Notes: generated by a model not told the origin, from the letters alone. Shown: positions 9,797 through 20,934, counted from the stretch's first letter. The stretch is 64,000 bases of DNA from Brevundimonas subvibrioides ATCC 15264 (GCF_000144605.1 NC_014375.1:2688501-2752500); one strand, 5' to 3'. Numbers and translations are program-made.

Positions 9797-10678
9797 TCAG
9801 GCGCCCGGCCGCACCGCGACCTGGCCCTCCGTGCGCAGGTCGATGCGCGAAAATCCGAGTTCCAGCAGCCGCTCGCGCTGGTCCAGCGCGTCCAGCTGGA
9901 TCAGGGCGGCCTCCTGTTTGGTGGCGGGCAGCTGGATCAGGCTGCCGTCCTTCAGCCGAAGGTCCCAGCGGCGCTCGTCGACGCGCACTAGGGCGTCGAT
10001 CCGGCTCATCAGGCGGGGTCGCTGGGCCAGCAGCGGCAGGATCGCCCCCGCGGCGGCATCGGCTCCTGTGCCGACGACCAGCGGCAGATTGGGATAGCGC
10101 CCGGCATCGGCGCCGGCGATGGCCTTGCCCTCGCCGTCGATGACGAAGACCTGGCCGCGCGTCTGCCAGACGGCCAGACGGTCATGTTCGACCACATCGA
10201 CGATCAGGGTATCGGGCAGCAGGCGGACGACCCGCGCGGACTTCACCCAGCCGACCTGTTCGACATTGGTCTTGAGCGCATCGAGATCGAGCGCCGTGAT
10301 CGGCTGCCCGGCCTGGACCGCCAGGGCCCGCTGGATCGCCGGCGTCGCCTCGGCCGAGGCCCCGCTGATGTGGACGCGGTTCAGCTTCAGACCCATGCCG
10401 GTCGTGATGCCGTCGATGCCCTGGCTGAACGACTGGCCGATCCGTTCGGCCCGGGCCCCCGTGGCCAGCACGAGGACCAGCACCGCGACGCCGGCACAGA
10501 TGGAGATGACCACCGCGCGCGGCGTCAGGTCCAGCCGGCCCAGGACCGCCATCTTGCCCGGAACGCCACCCACGTTCTGCGGCGCGCGCCCACGGCCACG
10601 CCCCTGCCCTTTCGGCCCCGCGCTGCGTTTGGGAGCCGACGCCGCTGCGCGCCGGCCGCCGCGGACTACCGCGGGCAT
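9797..10678 (-). CDS. ftsQ: Cell division protein FtsQ
   Basis: FtsQ is a bitopic inner-membrane divisome protein. 293 residues from the ATG at 10678, which overlaps the end of ddl by 13 bases. A basic Arg/Gly-rich cytoplasmic tail (about 1-45) is followed by one membrane helix ([20 protein letters not shown]), a POTRA domain (starting [19 protein letters not shown]) and the FtsQ/DivIB domain ([18 protein letters not shown], then [10 protein letters not shown]). A longer start at 10729 is possible but would overlap ddl much further. Translation is likely coupled to ddl. Confidence 0.93.
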   Translation of the reverse strand: MPAVVRGGRRAAASAPKRSAGPKGQGRGRGRAPQNVGGVPGKMAVLGRLDLTPRAVVISICAGVAVLVLVLATGARAERIGQSFSQGIDGITTGMGLKLNRVHISGASAEATPAIQRALAVQAGQPITALDLDALKTNVEQVGWVKSARVVRLLPDTLIVDVVEHDRLAVWQTRGQVFVIDGEGKAIAGADAGRYPNLPLVVGTGADAAAGAILPLLAQRPRLMSRIDALVRVDERRWDLRLKDGSLIQLPATKQEAALIQLDALDQRERLLELGFSRIDLRTEGQVAVRPGA

Positions 10679-11601
10679 GAGGCGTCCTCCACCATCCAAC
10701 GAACCAGATCCTGATACGACATCCCGCAATAGGCGGCCTGCTCTGGAACCAGAGAGGTCGGGGTCATGCCGGGCTGGGTATTGACCTCCAGCAAGACGAG
10801 TTCGTCCTTAACATCGTCATAACGAAAGTCGGATCGCGAGACGCCGCGGCACCCCAGGGCGGCATGCGCCTGCTCGGATTCCCGCATGGCCGCTTCGAAA
10901 ACGTGGGGCGGCAGGTCGGCCGGAAGCTTGTGGACAGATCCGCCCGGCGCGTATTTGGCCTCATAGTCGTAGAACCCCTTCACCGGGGTGATGTCGGTCA
11001 CGGTCAGGGCACGCGGCCCCGTCGCCTCGCCGATCACCGCGACGGCCAGTTCCTTGCCGGGGATGTAGGGCTCGACCATCACCAGGTCGCCATAGGTCCA
11101 GCTGTCGGATCCGGGCTCGGGCTGAGGCGCATCGCCCTCGCGCACCAGATAGACCCCGACCGAAGACCCCTCGGCATTGGGCTTGATGACATAGGGCGGC
11201 GGAATGACGTGACCGGCCGAAACGGCATGGCGGTCGAACAGGCCCCCGCCCGGCACCTTCACCCCGGCGGCGTTCAGCACGGCCTTGGTCTTGTCCTTGT
11301 CCATCGTCAGGGCCGAGGCCAGGACGCCGGAGTGGGTATAGGGAATCTGCAGCGTCTCCAGGATCCCCTGGACGCATCCGTCCTCGCCCCACTCCCCGTG
11401 CAGGGCGTTCAGGACGACGTCGGGTTTCAGTTCGGCCAGCACCTGGGCCAGGTCCCGCCCGGCATCGACGCGGGTGACGCGAGCTCCCTGCGCCTCCAGC
11501 GCATCGGCGCAGCCCTTGCCCGACGACAGCGACACGTCCCGCTCCGAGGACAGCCCGCCCAGCAGGACGGCGACGTGCAGCTCTGACAGGGATCGGGACA
11601 T
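10666..11601 (-). CDS. ddl: D-alanine--D-alanine ligase
   Basis: This ATP-grasp ligase makes D-Ala-D-Ala for peptidoglycan precursors. 311 residues from the [23 protein letters not shown]. The N-terminal [16 protein letters not shown], the HGEWGEDG motif, the ATP-grasp lysines in [16 protein letters not shown], and the Mg/phosphate site [19 protein letters not shown] are all present. An upstream in-frame start at 11652 would overlap murB and is not preferred. It lies 17 bases after murB and overlaps ftsQ. Confidence 0.96.
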   Translation of the reverse strand: MSRSLSELHVAVLLGGLSSERDVSLSSGKGCADALEAQGARVTRVDAGRDLAQVLAELKPDVVLNALHGEWGEDGCVQGILETLQIPYTHSGVLASALTMDKDKTKAVLNAAGVKVPGGGLFDRHAVSAGHVIPPPYVIKPNAEGSSVGVYLVREGDAPQPEPGSDSWTYGDLVMVEPYIPGKELAVAVIGEATGPRALTVTDITPVKGFYDYEAKYAPGGSVHKLPADLPPHVFEAAMRESEQAHAALGCRGVSRSDFRYDDVKDELVLLEVNTQPGMTPTSLVPEQAAYCGMSYQDLVRWMVEDASCPR

Positions 11602-11618
11602 GGTGCGTTCTGCGCGGG

Positions 11619-12530
11619 TTACAGGGGGCGGCCGAGCCTCTTGATCTCCCATTCAAGGTTTACGCCGAGTTTACTTTGTACGTCGGCGCGGACGGTTTCT
11701 CCCAATCCCTCGATATCCGCGGCCGTCGCCTCGCCCGGATTGATCATGAAGTTGGAGTGGAGATCGCTGAACATCGCGCCGCCGCCGGTGACCGCGTGCA
11801 GCTTGCCGCGCCAGCCCGCCTCGTCGACCAGCTTCCAGGACGAGTGGCCGGGCGGGTTCTTGAAGGTCGAGCCGCCGGTCTTCTCGCGGATGGGCTGGGT
11901 CGTCTCGCGCCGCGCGGTGATCGCGGCGATGCGGGCGGCGACGGCCTCGGGATCGTCCGGCGTCCCGCGATAGGTCGCCTCGACCCACAGGATGTCTTCG
12001 TCGTAGTCGTTGTGTCTGTAGGAGTAGCCGAAGTCGTCGACGGAAAAGTCGCGCAATTCCCCGGTCCGCGTGACCCCTCTGGCCGACACCACGACGTCCT
12101 TCGTCTCGGACCCGTAGCAGCCCGCGTTCATGACCAGCGCCCCGCCGATCGTGCCCGGGATGCCCGCGTAGAACTCCAGCCCCGCCAGCCCCGCCTTGGC
12201 AGAAGCCTTGGCCACCATCGCGTCCAGAGCGCCCGCACCCGCCGTGATCGTCTCGCCGTCGGTGCTGATCCCCGCGAAAGGCCGTCCCGCCAGCCGGATC
12301 ACCACGCCCTCGACGCCACCGTCCCGCACGATGACGTTCGAGCCGACGCCCAGGATCGTCACGGGAACGGCCGGGTCCAGCGCCTTCAGGAAGTCGGCCA
12401 GATCATCGGCATCGGCCGGAATGAACAGCACATCCGCCGCCCCGCCGACCCGGAACCAGGTGAAGGGGGCCAGCGGCTCGTCGCGCAGCAGCTTGCCGCG
12501 CACAGTGGGAAGGGTATCGCGCCAGGTCAT
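11619..12530 (-). CDS. murB: UDP-N-acetylenolpyruvoylglucosamine reductase
   Basis: MurB is the FAD/NADPH reductase that forms UDP-MurNAc. 303 residues from [11 protein letters not shown]-binding motifs [30 protein letters not shown] and [18 protein letters not shown] are clear. The [14 protein letters not shown] segment carries the catalytic Ser region. Its ATG overlaps the murC stop codon (ATGA), indicating translational coupling. Confidence 0.97.
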   Translation of the reverse strand: MTWRDTLPTVRGKLLRDEPLAPFTWFRVGGAADVLFIPADADDLADFLKALDPAVPVTILGVGSNVIVRDGGVEGVVIRLAGRPFAGISTDGETITAGAGALDAMVAKASAKAGLAGLEFYAGIPGTIGGALVMNAGCYGSETKDVVVSARGVTRTGELRDFSVDDFGYSYRHNDYDEDILWVEATYRGTPDDPEAVAARIAAITARRETTQPIREKTGGSTFKNPPGHSSWKLVDEAGWRGKLHAVTGGGAMFSDLHSNFMINPGEATAADIEGLGETVRADVQSKLGVNLEWEIKRLGRPL

Positions 12531-13981
12531 GCCGGGACCGCCAGGGCCTCCAGCTGCGCCGGCAGGGCATAGGCCCATGCCGTGATGTCCCCGGCCCCCA
12601 GCAGCACGACCACGTCGCCCGCCTTCGCCTCCTCGGCGATCACGCGCGGCAGGACCGCCGCATTCTCCAGCGCCGACACGCGAAGATGGCCGTAGCGCCG
12701 GATGCCGTCGACCAGGGCCTGTTTGTCCACGCCCTCGATCGGAGCCTCGCCCGCCGCATAGACATCGGCGACGATCACGCTGTCGGCATCCGAGAAGCTG
12801 GTCGAGAACTCGTCCATCAGGTCGCGCAAACGGGTGAACCGGTGCGGCTGGACCACGGCGATGACGCGGCCGCCGCCTTCCGCCGTGTGCGCCACCTGGC
12901 GCGCGGCCTTCAGCACGGCCGCGATCTCGACGGGGTGATGCCCGTAGTCGTCGACGATGCGTACCCCGTTGACGACGCCCGTGGTCGTGAACCGGCGCTT
13001 GACCCCCGCGAACGATGCCAGCCCCGCCCGGATCGCGTCGTCCGATACGTCCAGCTCGCGCGCCACGGCGATCGCGGCCAGCGCATTGGCCACATTGTGC
13101 CAGCCGGCCATCGGCAGATGCAGGTCCGGGATCCGCACCGGATCCTCCAGCGCCGCCGCGCCCCGCCCCTGGATCAACACGTCGAACCGCGCGCCGTCCG
13201 GGCTCATCTCGACCTTGTCGGCCCGGACCATGGCCTGGGGGTTCATGCCATAGGTGACGATGCGGCGGTTATCGATCTGGGCGACCAGCCGCTGCACCTC
13301 CGGATGGTCCAGGCAGACGGCGGCGAAGCCGTAGAAGGGGATGTTCTCGACGAAGTCGCAGAACGCTTTCCGCACCGCGTCGAAGTCGCCGTAGTGGTCC
13401 AGATGCTCGGGATCGATGTTGGTCACGATGGCGACCGTCGACTTGAGCCTCAGGAAGCTTCCGTCGCTCTCGTCGGCCTCGACCACGATCCAGTCGCCGT
13501 CCCCGACCTTGGCGTTGGTGCCGTAGGCGTTGATGATTCCGCCGTTGACCACCGTGGGGTCGAACCCGGCCGCATCCAGCAGGGCCGCGACCATGGACGT
13601 CGTCGTCGTCTTGCCGTGCGTGCCCCCGACGGCGATCGAGAATTGCAGCCGCATCAGCTCGGCCAGCATCTCGGCCCGCCGCACCAGCGGAATGCGCCGC
13701 TCGCGCGCCACCATCATCTCGGGATTGGTGGCCTTCACCGCCGTGGAATAGACCACCGCCGACACGCCCTCGCCGACATGCGCCGCGTCGTGGCCGATGA
13801 AGATCTTCGCCCCGAGCGCGGCCAGCCGGTCGGTATTGGCCGACGACCTGGCGTCCGAGCCCTGCACCGCATAGCCGATCTTGAGCATGATCTCGGCGAT
13901 GCCGCTCATACCGATGCCGCCGATACCGACGAAGTGGACGGGACCGAGGTCGAACGGAACGGGGCGAAGGCGAGCGATCAT
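12527..13981 (-). CDS. murC: UDP-N-acetylmuramate--L-alanine ligase
   Basis: MurC adds L-Ala to UDP-MurNAc in the cytoplasm. 484 residues. The N-terminal [17 protein letters not shown] nucleotide fold, the Mur-ligase P-loop [24 protein letters not shown] and [11 protein letters not shown] are all present. It is the first gene of the murC-murB-ddl-ftsQ-ftsA run. The upstream neighbour is ccrM in the opposite direction, not murG, so the dcw cluster is broken here. Its promoter must lie in the 106-base divergent region that also carries ccrM control sites. Confidence 0.97.
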   Translation of the reverse strand: MIARLRPVPFDLGPVHFVGIGGIGMSGIAEIMLKIGYAVQGSDARSSANTDRLAALGAKIFIGHDAAHVGEGVSAVVYSTAVKATNPEMMVARERRIPLVRRAEMLAELMRLQFSIAVGGTHGKTTTTSMVAALLDAAGFDPTVVNGGIINAYGTNAKVGDGDWIVVEADESDGSFLRLKSTVAIVTNIDPEHLDHYGDFDAVRKAFCDFVENIPFYGFAAVCLDHPEVQRLVAQIDNRRIVTYGMNPQAMVRADKVEMSPDGARFDVLIQGRGAAALEDPVRIPDLHLPMAGWHNVANALAAIAVARELDVSDDAIRAGLASFAGVKRRFTTTGVVNGVRIVDDYGHHPVEIAAVLKAARQVAHTAEGGGRVIAVVQPHRFTRLRDLMDEFSTSFSDADSVIVADVYAAGEAPIEGVDKQALVDGIRRYGHLRVSALENAAVLPRVIAEEAKAGDVVVLLGAGDITAWAYALPAQLEALAVPA

Positions 13982-13994
13982 CCCAGCGTCATAG

Positions 13995-15167
<1,173 letters not shown>

Positions 15168-15207
15168 ACGGACGAACTAAGCGCTTCATTTGATTGACTT
15201 CGTCGGC

Positions 15208-15231
15208 CCAATGTCGGTTTGCGGACATTGG
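15208..15231. other. Perfect hairpin in the ccrM-glycosyltransferase gap
   Basis: CCAATGTC and GACATTGG form an eight-pair stem around an eight-base loop, 40 bases after the ccrM stop. There is no T-tract, so it is not a classic terminator. It may be an mRNA 3' structure or an operator for the downstream gene. Confidence 0.4.
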
Positions 15232-15345
15232 ATCGGCGCTAAGCCACCGCAATCATTATTGAAATTCCGCGTTCCGGCGGGAACTTCGCAGTTGCGATAA
15301 CATTGATGTCTTCGGCCCGGCTCAGCGGGCTGGAGCTCACACGCC

Positions 15346-16452
15346 ATGAAGATCGCGCAGGTCACCCCGCTTTACGAGGCTGTCCCTCCGAAGCTGTACG
15401 GCGGCACCGAGCGCGTCGTCGCCCATCTGACCGATGCCCTGGTCGATCTGGGCCATGACGTGACCCTTTTCGCCTCGGCCGATGCGCGCACCAAGGCGCG
15501 GCTGGTGCCGGTCCGCGACCAGGCGATCCGGCTCGATCCGGCCCCGTTCAAGTCCGACCTCGCGGCCCATATGTCGATGCTGTCGGAGGTGCTGCGCCGC
15601 GCCGACGACTTCGATGTGATCCATTTCCACACCGACATGATCCACTTTCCCTTCTTCGAGCGGATGGCCGGCAAGACCATCACGACCCTTCACGGGCGTC
15701 TCGACATGAAGGACCTGACAGAGGTCTACGAGCGCTGGCCCCAGTTCGGCCTGATCTCGATCTCGGACGATCAGCGTCGCCCCCTGGCTTTCGCCAACTG
15801 GAAGGCCACCGTCCACCACGGCATGCCCGCCGAGCAGTACATCTACTCGCCCAAATCTCAGGGCTATCTCGCATTCCTCGGCCGCATCTCGCCCGAGAAG
15901 CGCCCGGACCGCGCCATCGAGATCGCCACCAAGCTGGGCAAGCGCCTGAAGATGGCCGCCAAGGTCGATGCCGCCGACCGGGTCTATTTCGAGACGAAGA
16001 TCAAACCCCTGATCGACGGCAATCCGCTGATCGAGTTCATCGGCGAGATTGGCGACCATCAGAAGTCCGAATTCCTGGGCGGTGCCGAAGCCCTGCTGTT
16101 CCCGATCGACTGGCCCGAGCCCTTCGGCCTGGTGATGATCGAGGCCATGGCCTGCGGCACCCCGGTCGTGGCCTTCAAGTGCGGATCGACCACCGAGGTG
16201 ATCGAGGACGGGGCGACCGGCTTCCTCGTCGACACCATGGAACAGGCCGTTGCCGCCGCCGACCGGGTCGGCCTGCTGGACCGCGAGGCGATCCGCGCCC
16301 GGTTCGAGCTGCGGTTCTCGGCCACGGCCATGGCGCGCCGCTACCTCGACGTCTACGGCGACATGCTGGCCAGGCGCCCCTATGCCGAGCCCGTGCTGGA
16401 CGACGTCGTCGTTCCCCTGCACGAAAAGCGCAGCTTCGCTTCCCTCGCCTGA
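15346..16452 (+). CDS. GT4-family glycosyltransferase
   Basis: 368 residues with the two-Rossmann GT-B fold. The N-terminal MKIAQVTPLYEAVPPKLYGGTERVV is the typical GT4 acceptor-side glycine loop. The C-terminal half has FLGRISPEKRPD, LFPIDWPEPFGLVMIEAMACGTPVVAF (the E-x7-E donor motif) and STTEVIEDGATGFLV. It should transfer a sugar from a nucleotide donor; neither donor nor acceptor can be read from the sequence. The next gene encodes a debranching-type glycosidase 78 bases downstream on the same strand, which suggests glucan or storage-polysaccharide metabolism. Confidence 0.9.
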   Translation: MKIAQVTPLYEAVPPKLYGGTERVVAHLTDALVDLGHDVTLFASADARTKARLVPVRDQAIRLDPAPFKSDLAAHMSMLSEVLRRADDFDVIHFHTDMIHFPFFERMAGKTITTLHGRLDMKDLTEVYERWPQFGLISISDDQRRPLAFANWKATVHHGMPAEQYIYSPKSQGYLAFLGRISPEKRPDRAIEIATKLGKRLKMAAKVDAADRVYFETKIKPLIDGNPLIEFIGEIGDHQKSEFLGGAEALLFPIDWPEPFGLVMIEAMACGTPVVAFKCGSTTEVIEDGATGFLVDTMEQAVAAADRVGLLDREAIRARFELRFSATAMARRYLDVYGDMLARRPYAEPVLDDVVVPLHEKRSFASLA

Positions 16453-16530
16453 ACCAAACCGCTTCGGGGCCATTTTCCCTTCGCATTCGCCCGCTAGACG
16501 GCGCTCGCGAACGGTGGGAAGCGAGGCTCC

Positions 16531-18678
16531 ATGGACGACGGCTATTCGGTTCAGACGACGGCGGCCGAGAGCGCCGAGGTCGGCGGTCTGGACAATCTTC
16601 AGGCGCTGAAGGATGCCGACACCTTTCTGGTGGCCGACAGCTGGGGCGATCTGAAGGGCGGGGCCGACGGGCTTTTCGATCACGACACCCGCATTCTGTC
16701 CCGTTTCGTCATGACGGTCGGACTGGCGCGGCCGTCGAAGCTGAGTTCCGGCGTTTCGCGCGACAACGTCTTCTTCACCGCCCACACGACCAATCGTCCG
16801 CTGCCGCCCATGGGCGGTCGTTCGGCCCCGGCGGGCGTGCTGCACATCGAGCGCCGCCGGTTCGTCTGGGACCGCCGGATGTTCGAGCGCATCCGAATGT
16901 CCAACCACGGCATCGAGGACGTCCTGCTGCCGCTGGCCTTCGATTTCGGAGCCGACTTCGCCGACATCTTCCAGGTGCGTGGCACCCTGCGGGAGAAGCG
17001 CGGCACGGGCCATGCGCCCACCAACGACGGTCGCCGGGTGACCTTCCGCTACACCGGTCTGGACGCGGTCGAGCGCACCAGCTGCCTGGCCTTCTCCGAA
17101 CCGCCCGCCCGCCTGACCACCAACCGCGCCGAGTTCATGTTCAGCCTGCCGATGGGCAAGTCGCTGGACCTGTTCATCGAATGCGGCGCGGAGGTCTGTG
17201 CGACGCCCGACGTGCGGCGCTGGCGCGAGAACGCCGTGGCCGCCCGCCTCGCCATGCGTCGTCGCCGGCGCCGGGGGGCCTCGCTGCGAGGGCCCCGCAG
17301 TCCCCGGTTCAACGCCTGGCTGGACCAGTCCCGCGCCGACATCGCGCTGCTGACCACCGACCTGCCGACCGGCCCCTATCCCTATGCCGGCACGCCCTGG
17401 TTCTCGACGCCCTTCGGACGGGACGGGATCATCAGCGCCTGGCAGATGCTGTGGCTGGATCCCTCCCTGGCCAAGGGCGTCCTGACCTATCTGGCCAGGC
17501 GTCAGGCGACCGAGATCTCAGCCTTCCAGGATGCCCAGCCCGGCAAGATCATGCACGAGACGCGCGGCGGCGAGATGAGCGCCCTGCACGAGGTGCCGTT
17601 CGGCCTCTACTACGGCGGGGTCGACACCACCTGCCTGTTCGTCGCCCTGGCCGGGGCCTATGCGCGGCGCACCGGTGATCTCGACCTGATCCGGGAGCTC
17701 TGGCCCAACCTCGTCGCCGCAACCGAATGGATGCGGGACTATGGCGACTCCAACGGCGACGGCCTGATCGACTACCAGCGCGCCGCCGAGACCGGTCTGT
17801 CCAACCAGGGCTGGAAGGACTCCGAGGACTCCATCTTCCACGCCGACGGGCGCTTCCCCAAGGGGCCGATCGCCCTGCTGGAGGTCCAGGGCTATGCCTA
17901 TGCCGCCTGGAACGCGATGGCCGAGCTGGGCGAGCGGCTGACCGACGGTCGGGCCAAGGCCTGGCACCTCCATGCCGAAGAGGTCCGCCAACTGGTCGAG
18001 GAACGGTTCTGGATGGAGGACCAGCAGTTCTACGCCATCGCCCTGGACGGCGACGGCAACCCCTGCGAGGCCATCGGGTCCAACGCCGGCCACCTGCTGT
18101 TCACCGGCCTGCCGACGGCCCGGCGCGCCGAGGCGGTGTCGCGGCGTCTCCTCGGGGCCGAGTTCCGCTCCGGCTGGGGTATCCGGACCCTGGCGCGCGG
18201 CCAGGCACGCTTCAATCCGATGAGCTATCACAACGGCTCGGTCTGGCCCCACGACACCTCTCTGGGGGTCGCGGGCATGGCGCACTACGGCGAACGCGAC
18301 GCCGTCGCCATGATCCTGGGCGAGATCTACGCGGCCGCCAGCCACTTCAACATGCGGCTGCCCGAACTGTTCTGCGGCTTTGAACGGCATGCGGGCGAAG
18401 GCCCGATCGCCTATCCGGTCGCCTGTTTGCCCCAGGCCTGGGCGGCGGGGTCGGTGTTCCTGATGCTGCAGGCCGCGCTGGGGATCACGATCGACGCCTT
18501 CACCCGGACCATCACCGTCAACGCCCCCACCCTGCCCGACGGCATCGAGCGCCTGACCGTCAGCCGCCTGCAGGTCGGCGAAGCCAGCGTCGACCTCGCG
18601 TTCCAGCGCCTCGGCGACCAGGTCGTGGTCATGCCGAGGAACCGGGTGGGTGACCTCAGGATCGTGACGACGCGCTAA
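16531..18678 (+). CDS. Amylo-alpha-1,6-glucosidase / glycogen-debranching-type protein
   Basis: 715 residues with an N-terminal GDE_N-like beta domain (about 25-230; LVADSWGDLKGGADGLFDHDTRILSRF) followed by an (alpha/alpha)6 barrel. Barrel motifs include AGTPWFSTPFGRDGIISAWQMLW, IMHETRGGEMSA and YHNGSVWPHDTSLG, typical of the GH63/GH37-like amylo-alpha-1,6-glucosidase group. The likely acid residues are the Asp in GRD and the Glu in HETRGGE. It has no signal peptide, so it should act in the cytoplasm on alpha-glucan or glucosylated products, probably with the preceding glycosyltransferase. Substrate uncertain. Confidence 0.85.
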   Translation: MDDGYSVQTTAAESAEVGGLDNLQALKDADTFLVADSWGDLKGGADGLFDHDTRILSRFVMTVGLARPSKLSSGVSRDNVFFTAHTTNRPLPPMGGRSAPAGVLHIERRRFVWDRRMFERIRMSNHGIEDVLLPLAFDFGADFADIFQVRGTLREKRGTGHAPTNDGRRVTFRYTGLDAVERTSCLAFSEPPARLTTNRAEFMFSLPMGKSLDLFIECGAEVCATPDVRRWRENAVAARLAMRRRRRRGASLRGPRSPRFNAWLDQSRADIALLTTDLPTGPYPYAGTPWFSTPFGRDGIISAWQMLWLDPSLAKGVLTYLARRQATEISAFQDAQPGKIMHETRGGEMSALHEVPFGLYYGGVDTTCLFVALAGAYARRTGDLDLIRELWPNLVAATEWMRDYGDSNGDGLIDYQRAAETGLSNQGWKDSEDSIFHADGRFPKGPIALLEVQGYAYAAWNAMAELGERLTDGRAKAWHLHAEEVRQLVEERFWMEDQQFYAIALDGDGNPCEAIGSNAGHLLFTGLPTARRAEAVSRRLLGAEFRSGWGIRTLARGQARFNPMSYHNGSVWPHDTSLGVAGMAHYGERDAVAMILGEIYAAASHFNMRLPELFCGFERHAGEGPIAYPVACLPQAWAAGSVFLMLQAALGITIDAFTRTITVNAPTLPDGIERLTVSRLQVGEASVDLAFQRLGDQVVVMPRNRVGDLRIVTTR

Positions 18679-18680
18679 AA

Positions 18681-18842
18681 TCCTCCCCCGCCCCTTCGCG
18701 GGGGAGGGGGACCGCGGAGGCCGCTTGGCCGACGGGGTGGAGGGGGCGACCCCGGACACGGTGCATACTTCCGCCCCCTCCACCACGACGCAAGCGCGTC
18801 GCGGTCCCCCTCCCCCGTTTCGCTGCGCTACTCGGGGGAGGA
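18681..18842. repeat. REPIN-like pair of inverted GC-rich hairpin repeats
   Basis: One unit starts TCCTCCCCCG at 18681, folds on CGGGGGAGG, and continues through GGGACCGCG to a GGAGGGGGCGA end near 18755. A second, inverted unit runs from about 18770 to 18842. The two face each other like a REP doublet. The mutY stop codon and its last residues (ESSPE) are coded within the outer unit. The GGAGGGGGCGA tail is shared with the repeats around 54.0-54.6 kb. Confidence 0.75.
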
Positions 18843-19874
18843 TTCAAGTCCGCGAACAAGCGCCTTTGCGAACACGGTCGGCAGGGCGTTCAGGGCCTCA
18901 GCCTCGGGCGTCCAGAGGAAGTCGCCGCCGCTGCCCTGCGCGACCCGGACCCCGAGCGTCAGCGAGAAGTGGGTGAAGACGTGCTCGATCGCACCCGCGT
19001 CGGCCCAGTCGGCCCCGGCCGGGGGCGTGGCATCCGGCACCTCTTCCGCCCAGTCGCTGGTCGGCAGCCCGACCATGCCCCCCAGCAGGCCCTTGTCCGG
19101 ACGTCGGACCAGCGCCACACGTCCCTGACCGTCGCGCAGCACCCAGGCGATGCCCTGCCGGTGCGGTCGCGCGGCCTTCGCCGCCTTGACCGGATAGCGG
19201 TCCGGCTGGCCCTCGGCGCGGGCGGCGCAGAAGCCGCTGATCGGACACATCAGGCACAGGGGCGACTTCGGGCGACAGACGGTCGAGCCCAGATCCATCA
19301 GGGCCTGGGCCCAGTCGCCGGGCCGGTCGTCGGCCACCAGCGTCGCCGCCAGCCGCTTCAGCTCCGGCCGGGCGGCGGGCAGCGGGGTCTGGACCGCGAA
19401 CAGGCGCGAGACGACCCGCTCGACATTGCCGTCGACGACATTGGCGGGACGGTCGAAGGCGATCGCGGCGACGGCGGCCGCCGTATAGGCCCCGACCCCC
19501 GGCAGGGCCAGCAGCGCGGCCTCCGTATCGGGGAACACGCCACCGTGGTCATTGGCCACGGCCCGGGCGCAGGCCAGCAGGTTCCGGGCCCGGGCGTAGT
19601 AGCCGAGGCCCGCCCAGGCGGCCATCAGGTCGCTATCCTCCACCGCCGCGAGGTTCACCACCGTCGGCCACCGCGCGGTGAACCGCTCGAAATAGGGCGT
19701 GGCGTGGGGCACGGTGGTCTGCTGCAGCATCACCTCCGACAGCCAGACCCGGTAGGGGTCGGTGCGCGCGGTCGATCCCGGCGGGGCCCGCCACGGCAGG
19801 CTGCGGGCATGGCTGTCGTACCAGTCCAGCAGGGCAGTGCGCAGTTCGGGGGCGTGTGAGGCGACGGCGGTCAT
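18828..19874 (-). CDS. mutY: A/G-specific adenine DNA glycosylase
   Basis: MutY removes adenine mispaired with 8-oxoguanine. 348 residues from the ATG at 19874. The helix-hairpin-helix LPGVGAYTAAAVAAIAF with the downstream catalytic Asp region NVVDGNVERV is present. The 4Fe-4S loop C-x6-C-x2-C-x5-C is exact (CRPKSPLCLMCPISGFC). The C-terminal Nudix-like domain for 8-oxoG recognition spans about 225-345. Longer in-frame extensions upstream run over the divergent gene and are rejected. Confidence 0.96.
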   Translation of the reverse strand: MTAVASHAPELRTALLDWYDSHARSLPWRAPPGSTARTDPYRVWLSEVMLQQTTVPHATPYFERFTARWPTVVNLAAVEDSDLMAAWAGLGYYARARNLLACARAVANDHGGVFPDTEAALLALPGVGAYTAAAVAAIAFDRPANVVDGNVERVVSRLFAVQTPLPAARPELKRLAATLVADDRPGDWAQALMDLGSTVCRPKSPLCLMCPISGFCAARAEGQPDRYPVKAAKAARPHRQGIAWVLRDGQGRVALVRRPDKGLLGGMVGLPTSDWAEEVPDATPPAGADWADAGAIEHVFTHFSLTLGVRVAQGSGGDFLWTPEAEALNALPTVFAKALVRGLESSPE

Positions 19875-19895
19875 CGATCGCGCTATACTGACATC

Positions 19896-20453
19896 GTGAA
19901 GCGCGATCTGCCCACCGAAAGCGAGACCCGCGAGATCCTGTCGCGGCGACGGACCCGGCCCATGCCGCGTCCCGCACCTCCGGCCGGGCGTTCGCTGGCT
20001 CCCTTCATCAAGGAACTGGACGAGAAGTTCGGACGCGGGGCCGGCGCGCTGGAGCCCCGCTGGCGCGAGATCGTCGGCGACCAGCTGGCCCGCGTCACCC
20101 GGCCGCAGAAGCTGACGAGGGGTCGGACCGGCTCGGGCGGCACGCTGGAGCTGCGCGTCGCCGGCCCCGCCGCGCTTCTGGTCCAGCACCAGTCCGCCGA
20201 CATCCTCGCCCGGGTGAACCTGTTCCTGGGCGCGGGTGCCGTGGACAAGCTGCGGATCGCCCAGGGTCCCGTGAAGCCCCTGACCACCCCCGCCGCCTCC
20301 ACCAAGGGCGCGCGCCGCCGCATCGCCCCCCTGGACGCCGCCGCCGAGGCCGAGCTGGCCCGCTCGGTCGAGGCCGCGCCCGACGCCCTGAAGGCCGCCC
20401 TGGCGGGACTGGGACGGGCCGTTCTGTCGGATGAGGCGAAGCGGCGGCGATAG
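19896..20453 (+). CDS. DUF721 (DciA-like) protein
   Basis: 185 residues from a GTG start. The DUF721 core is visible: LAPFIKELDEKFGRGAGALEPRWREIVGDQLARVTRPQKL followed by TLELRVAGPAALLVQHQSADILARVN. This family includes DciA, which helps load the replicative helicase DnaB. It is divergent from mutY with only 21 bases between starts, so the promoters must overlap. The association mutY-DUF721-dsbA-smc is typical of alphaproteobacteria. Helicase loading is a family-based inference. Confidence 0.82.
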   Translation: MKRDLPTESETREILSRRRTRPMPRPAPPAGRSLAPFIKELDEKFGRGAGALEPRWREIVGDQLARVTRPQKLTRGRTGSGGTLELRVAGPAALLVQHQSADILARVNLFLGAGAVDKLRIAQGPVKPLTTPAASTKGARRRIAPLDAAAEAELARSVEAAPDALKAALAGLGRAVLSDEAKRRR

Positions 20454-20489
20454 GGTGGGTGGATGCCCGCTTCTGTTGGCGGAGGAGAT

Positions 20490-20513
20490 GTCCGCTTTCG
20501 GCCCATAGCGGAC
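20490..20513 (-). repeat. GTCCGC palindromic element, copy A
   Basis: GTCCGCT and AGCGGAC form a perfect seven-pair stem around a ten-base loop. Read on the minus strand, the loop matches the TATGGGYCGAA pattern seen in copies C-G at 31.2-33.3 kb. It lies 54 bases before a small membrane-protein gene. Confidence 0.75.
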
Positions 20514-20567
20514 GTTGCAGCGTATGGCCTGTCGCCTTAACGTCGAGCCCATGGATATGGCGCGAAT

Positions 20568-20918
20568 ATGAACTCAAGCGGCTTACTCTGGGATGATGGA
20601 GCCCTAATATCCTTCTACATCTACGCCTTCGGGTTCGGATGGGCCGCAACGCTCGCTGGATTGATGGCGTCCGCCCTAGCCGGGACTAGGCAGAGACGCC
20701 TCCTTCCCGCGCTGGGATGCGCCGCCTCCGGCAGCCTGCCCTTTGTCTACCTCTGTCTGCTGAGTTTTTTGAAATCGCATGGGCCACACGCCTCAAGTTC
20801 GGACATTTCGATTATTGCCATCTCAATCGGGATGGTCACTGCAATCGCCGTGTGCCCTGTTGCTGGCTTCGTTTTGCTTCGACGAAGTGCCAGCCGCCCA
20901 GAATGGAATGACCGTTAG
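20568..20918 (+). CDS. Small predicted membrane protein, unknown function
   Basis: 116 residues with three probable membrane helices: SFYIYAFGFGWAATLAGLMASAL, ALGCAASGSLPFVYLCLLSF and ISIIAISIGMVTAIAVCPVAGF. Base composition is visibly lower in GC than the flanking housekeeping genes, with many A/T-ending codons, a sign of transfer. It is bracketed by copies A and B of the GTCCGC palindrome, and its stop codon lies inside copy B. No clear ribosome site is visible. No family was recognised. Confidence 0.6.
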   Translation: MNSSGLLWDDGALISFYIYAFGFGWAATLAGLMASALAGTRQRRLLPALGCAASGSLPFVYLCLLSFLKSHGPHASSSDISIIAISIGMVTAIAVCPVAGFVLLRRSASRPEWNDR

Positions 20919-20934
20919 CCACCCATAGCCGACC
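20910..20934 (-). repeat. GTCCGC palindromic element, copy B (degenerate)
   Basis: On the minus strand this reads GGTCGGCTATGGGTGGCT then AACGGTC. It matches copy C (31203-31228) at most positions but both stem arms carry a mismatch to the GTCCGC/GCGGAC consensus. It overlaps the stop codon of the preceding small gene. Confidence 0.55.
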
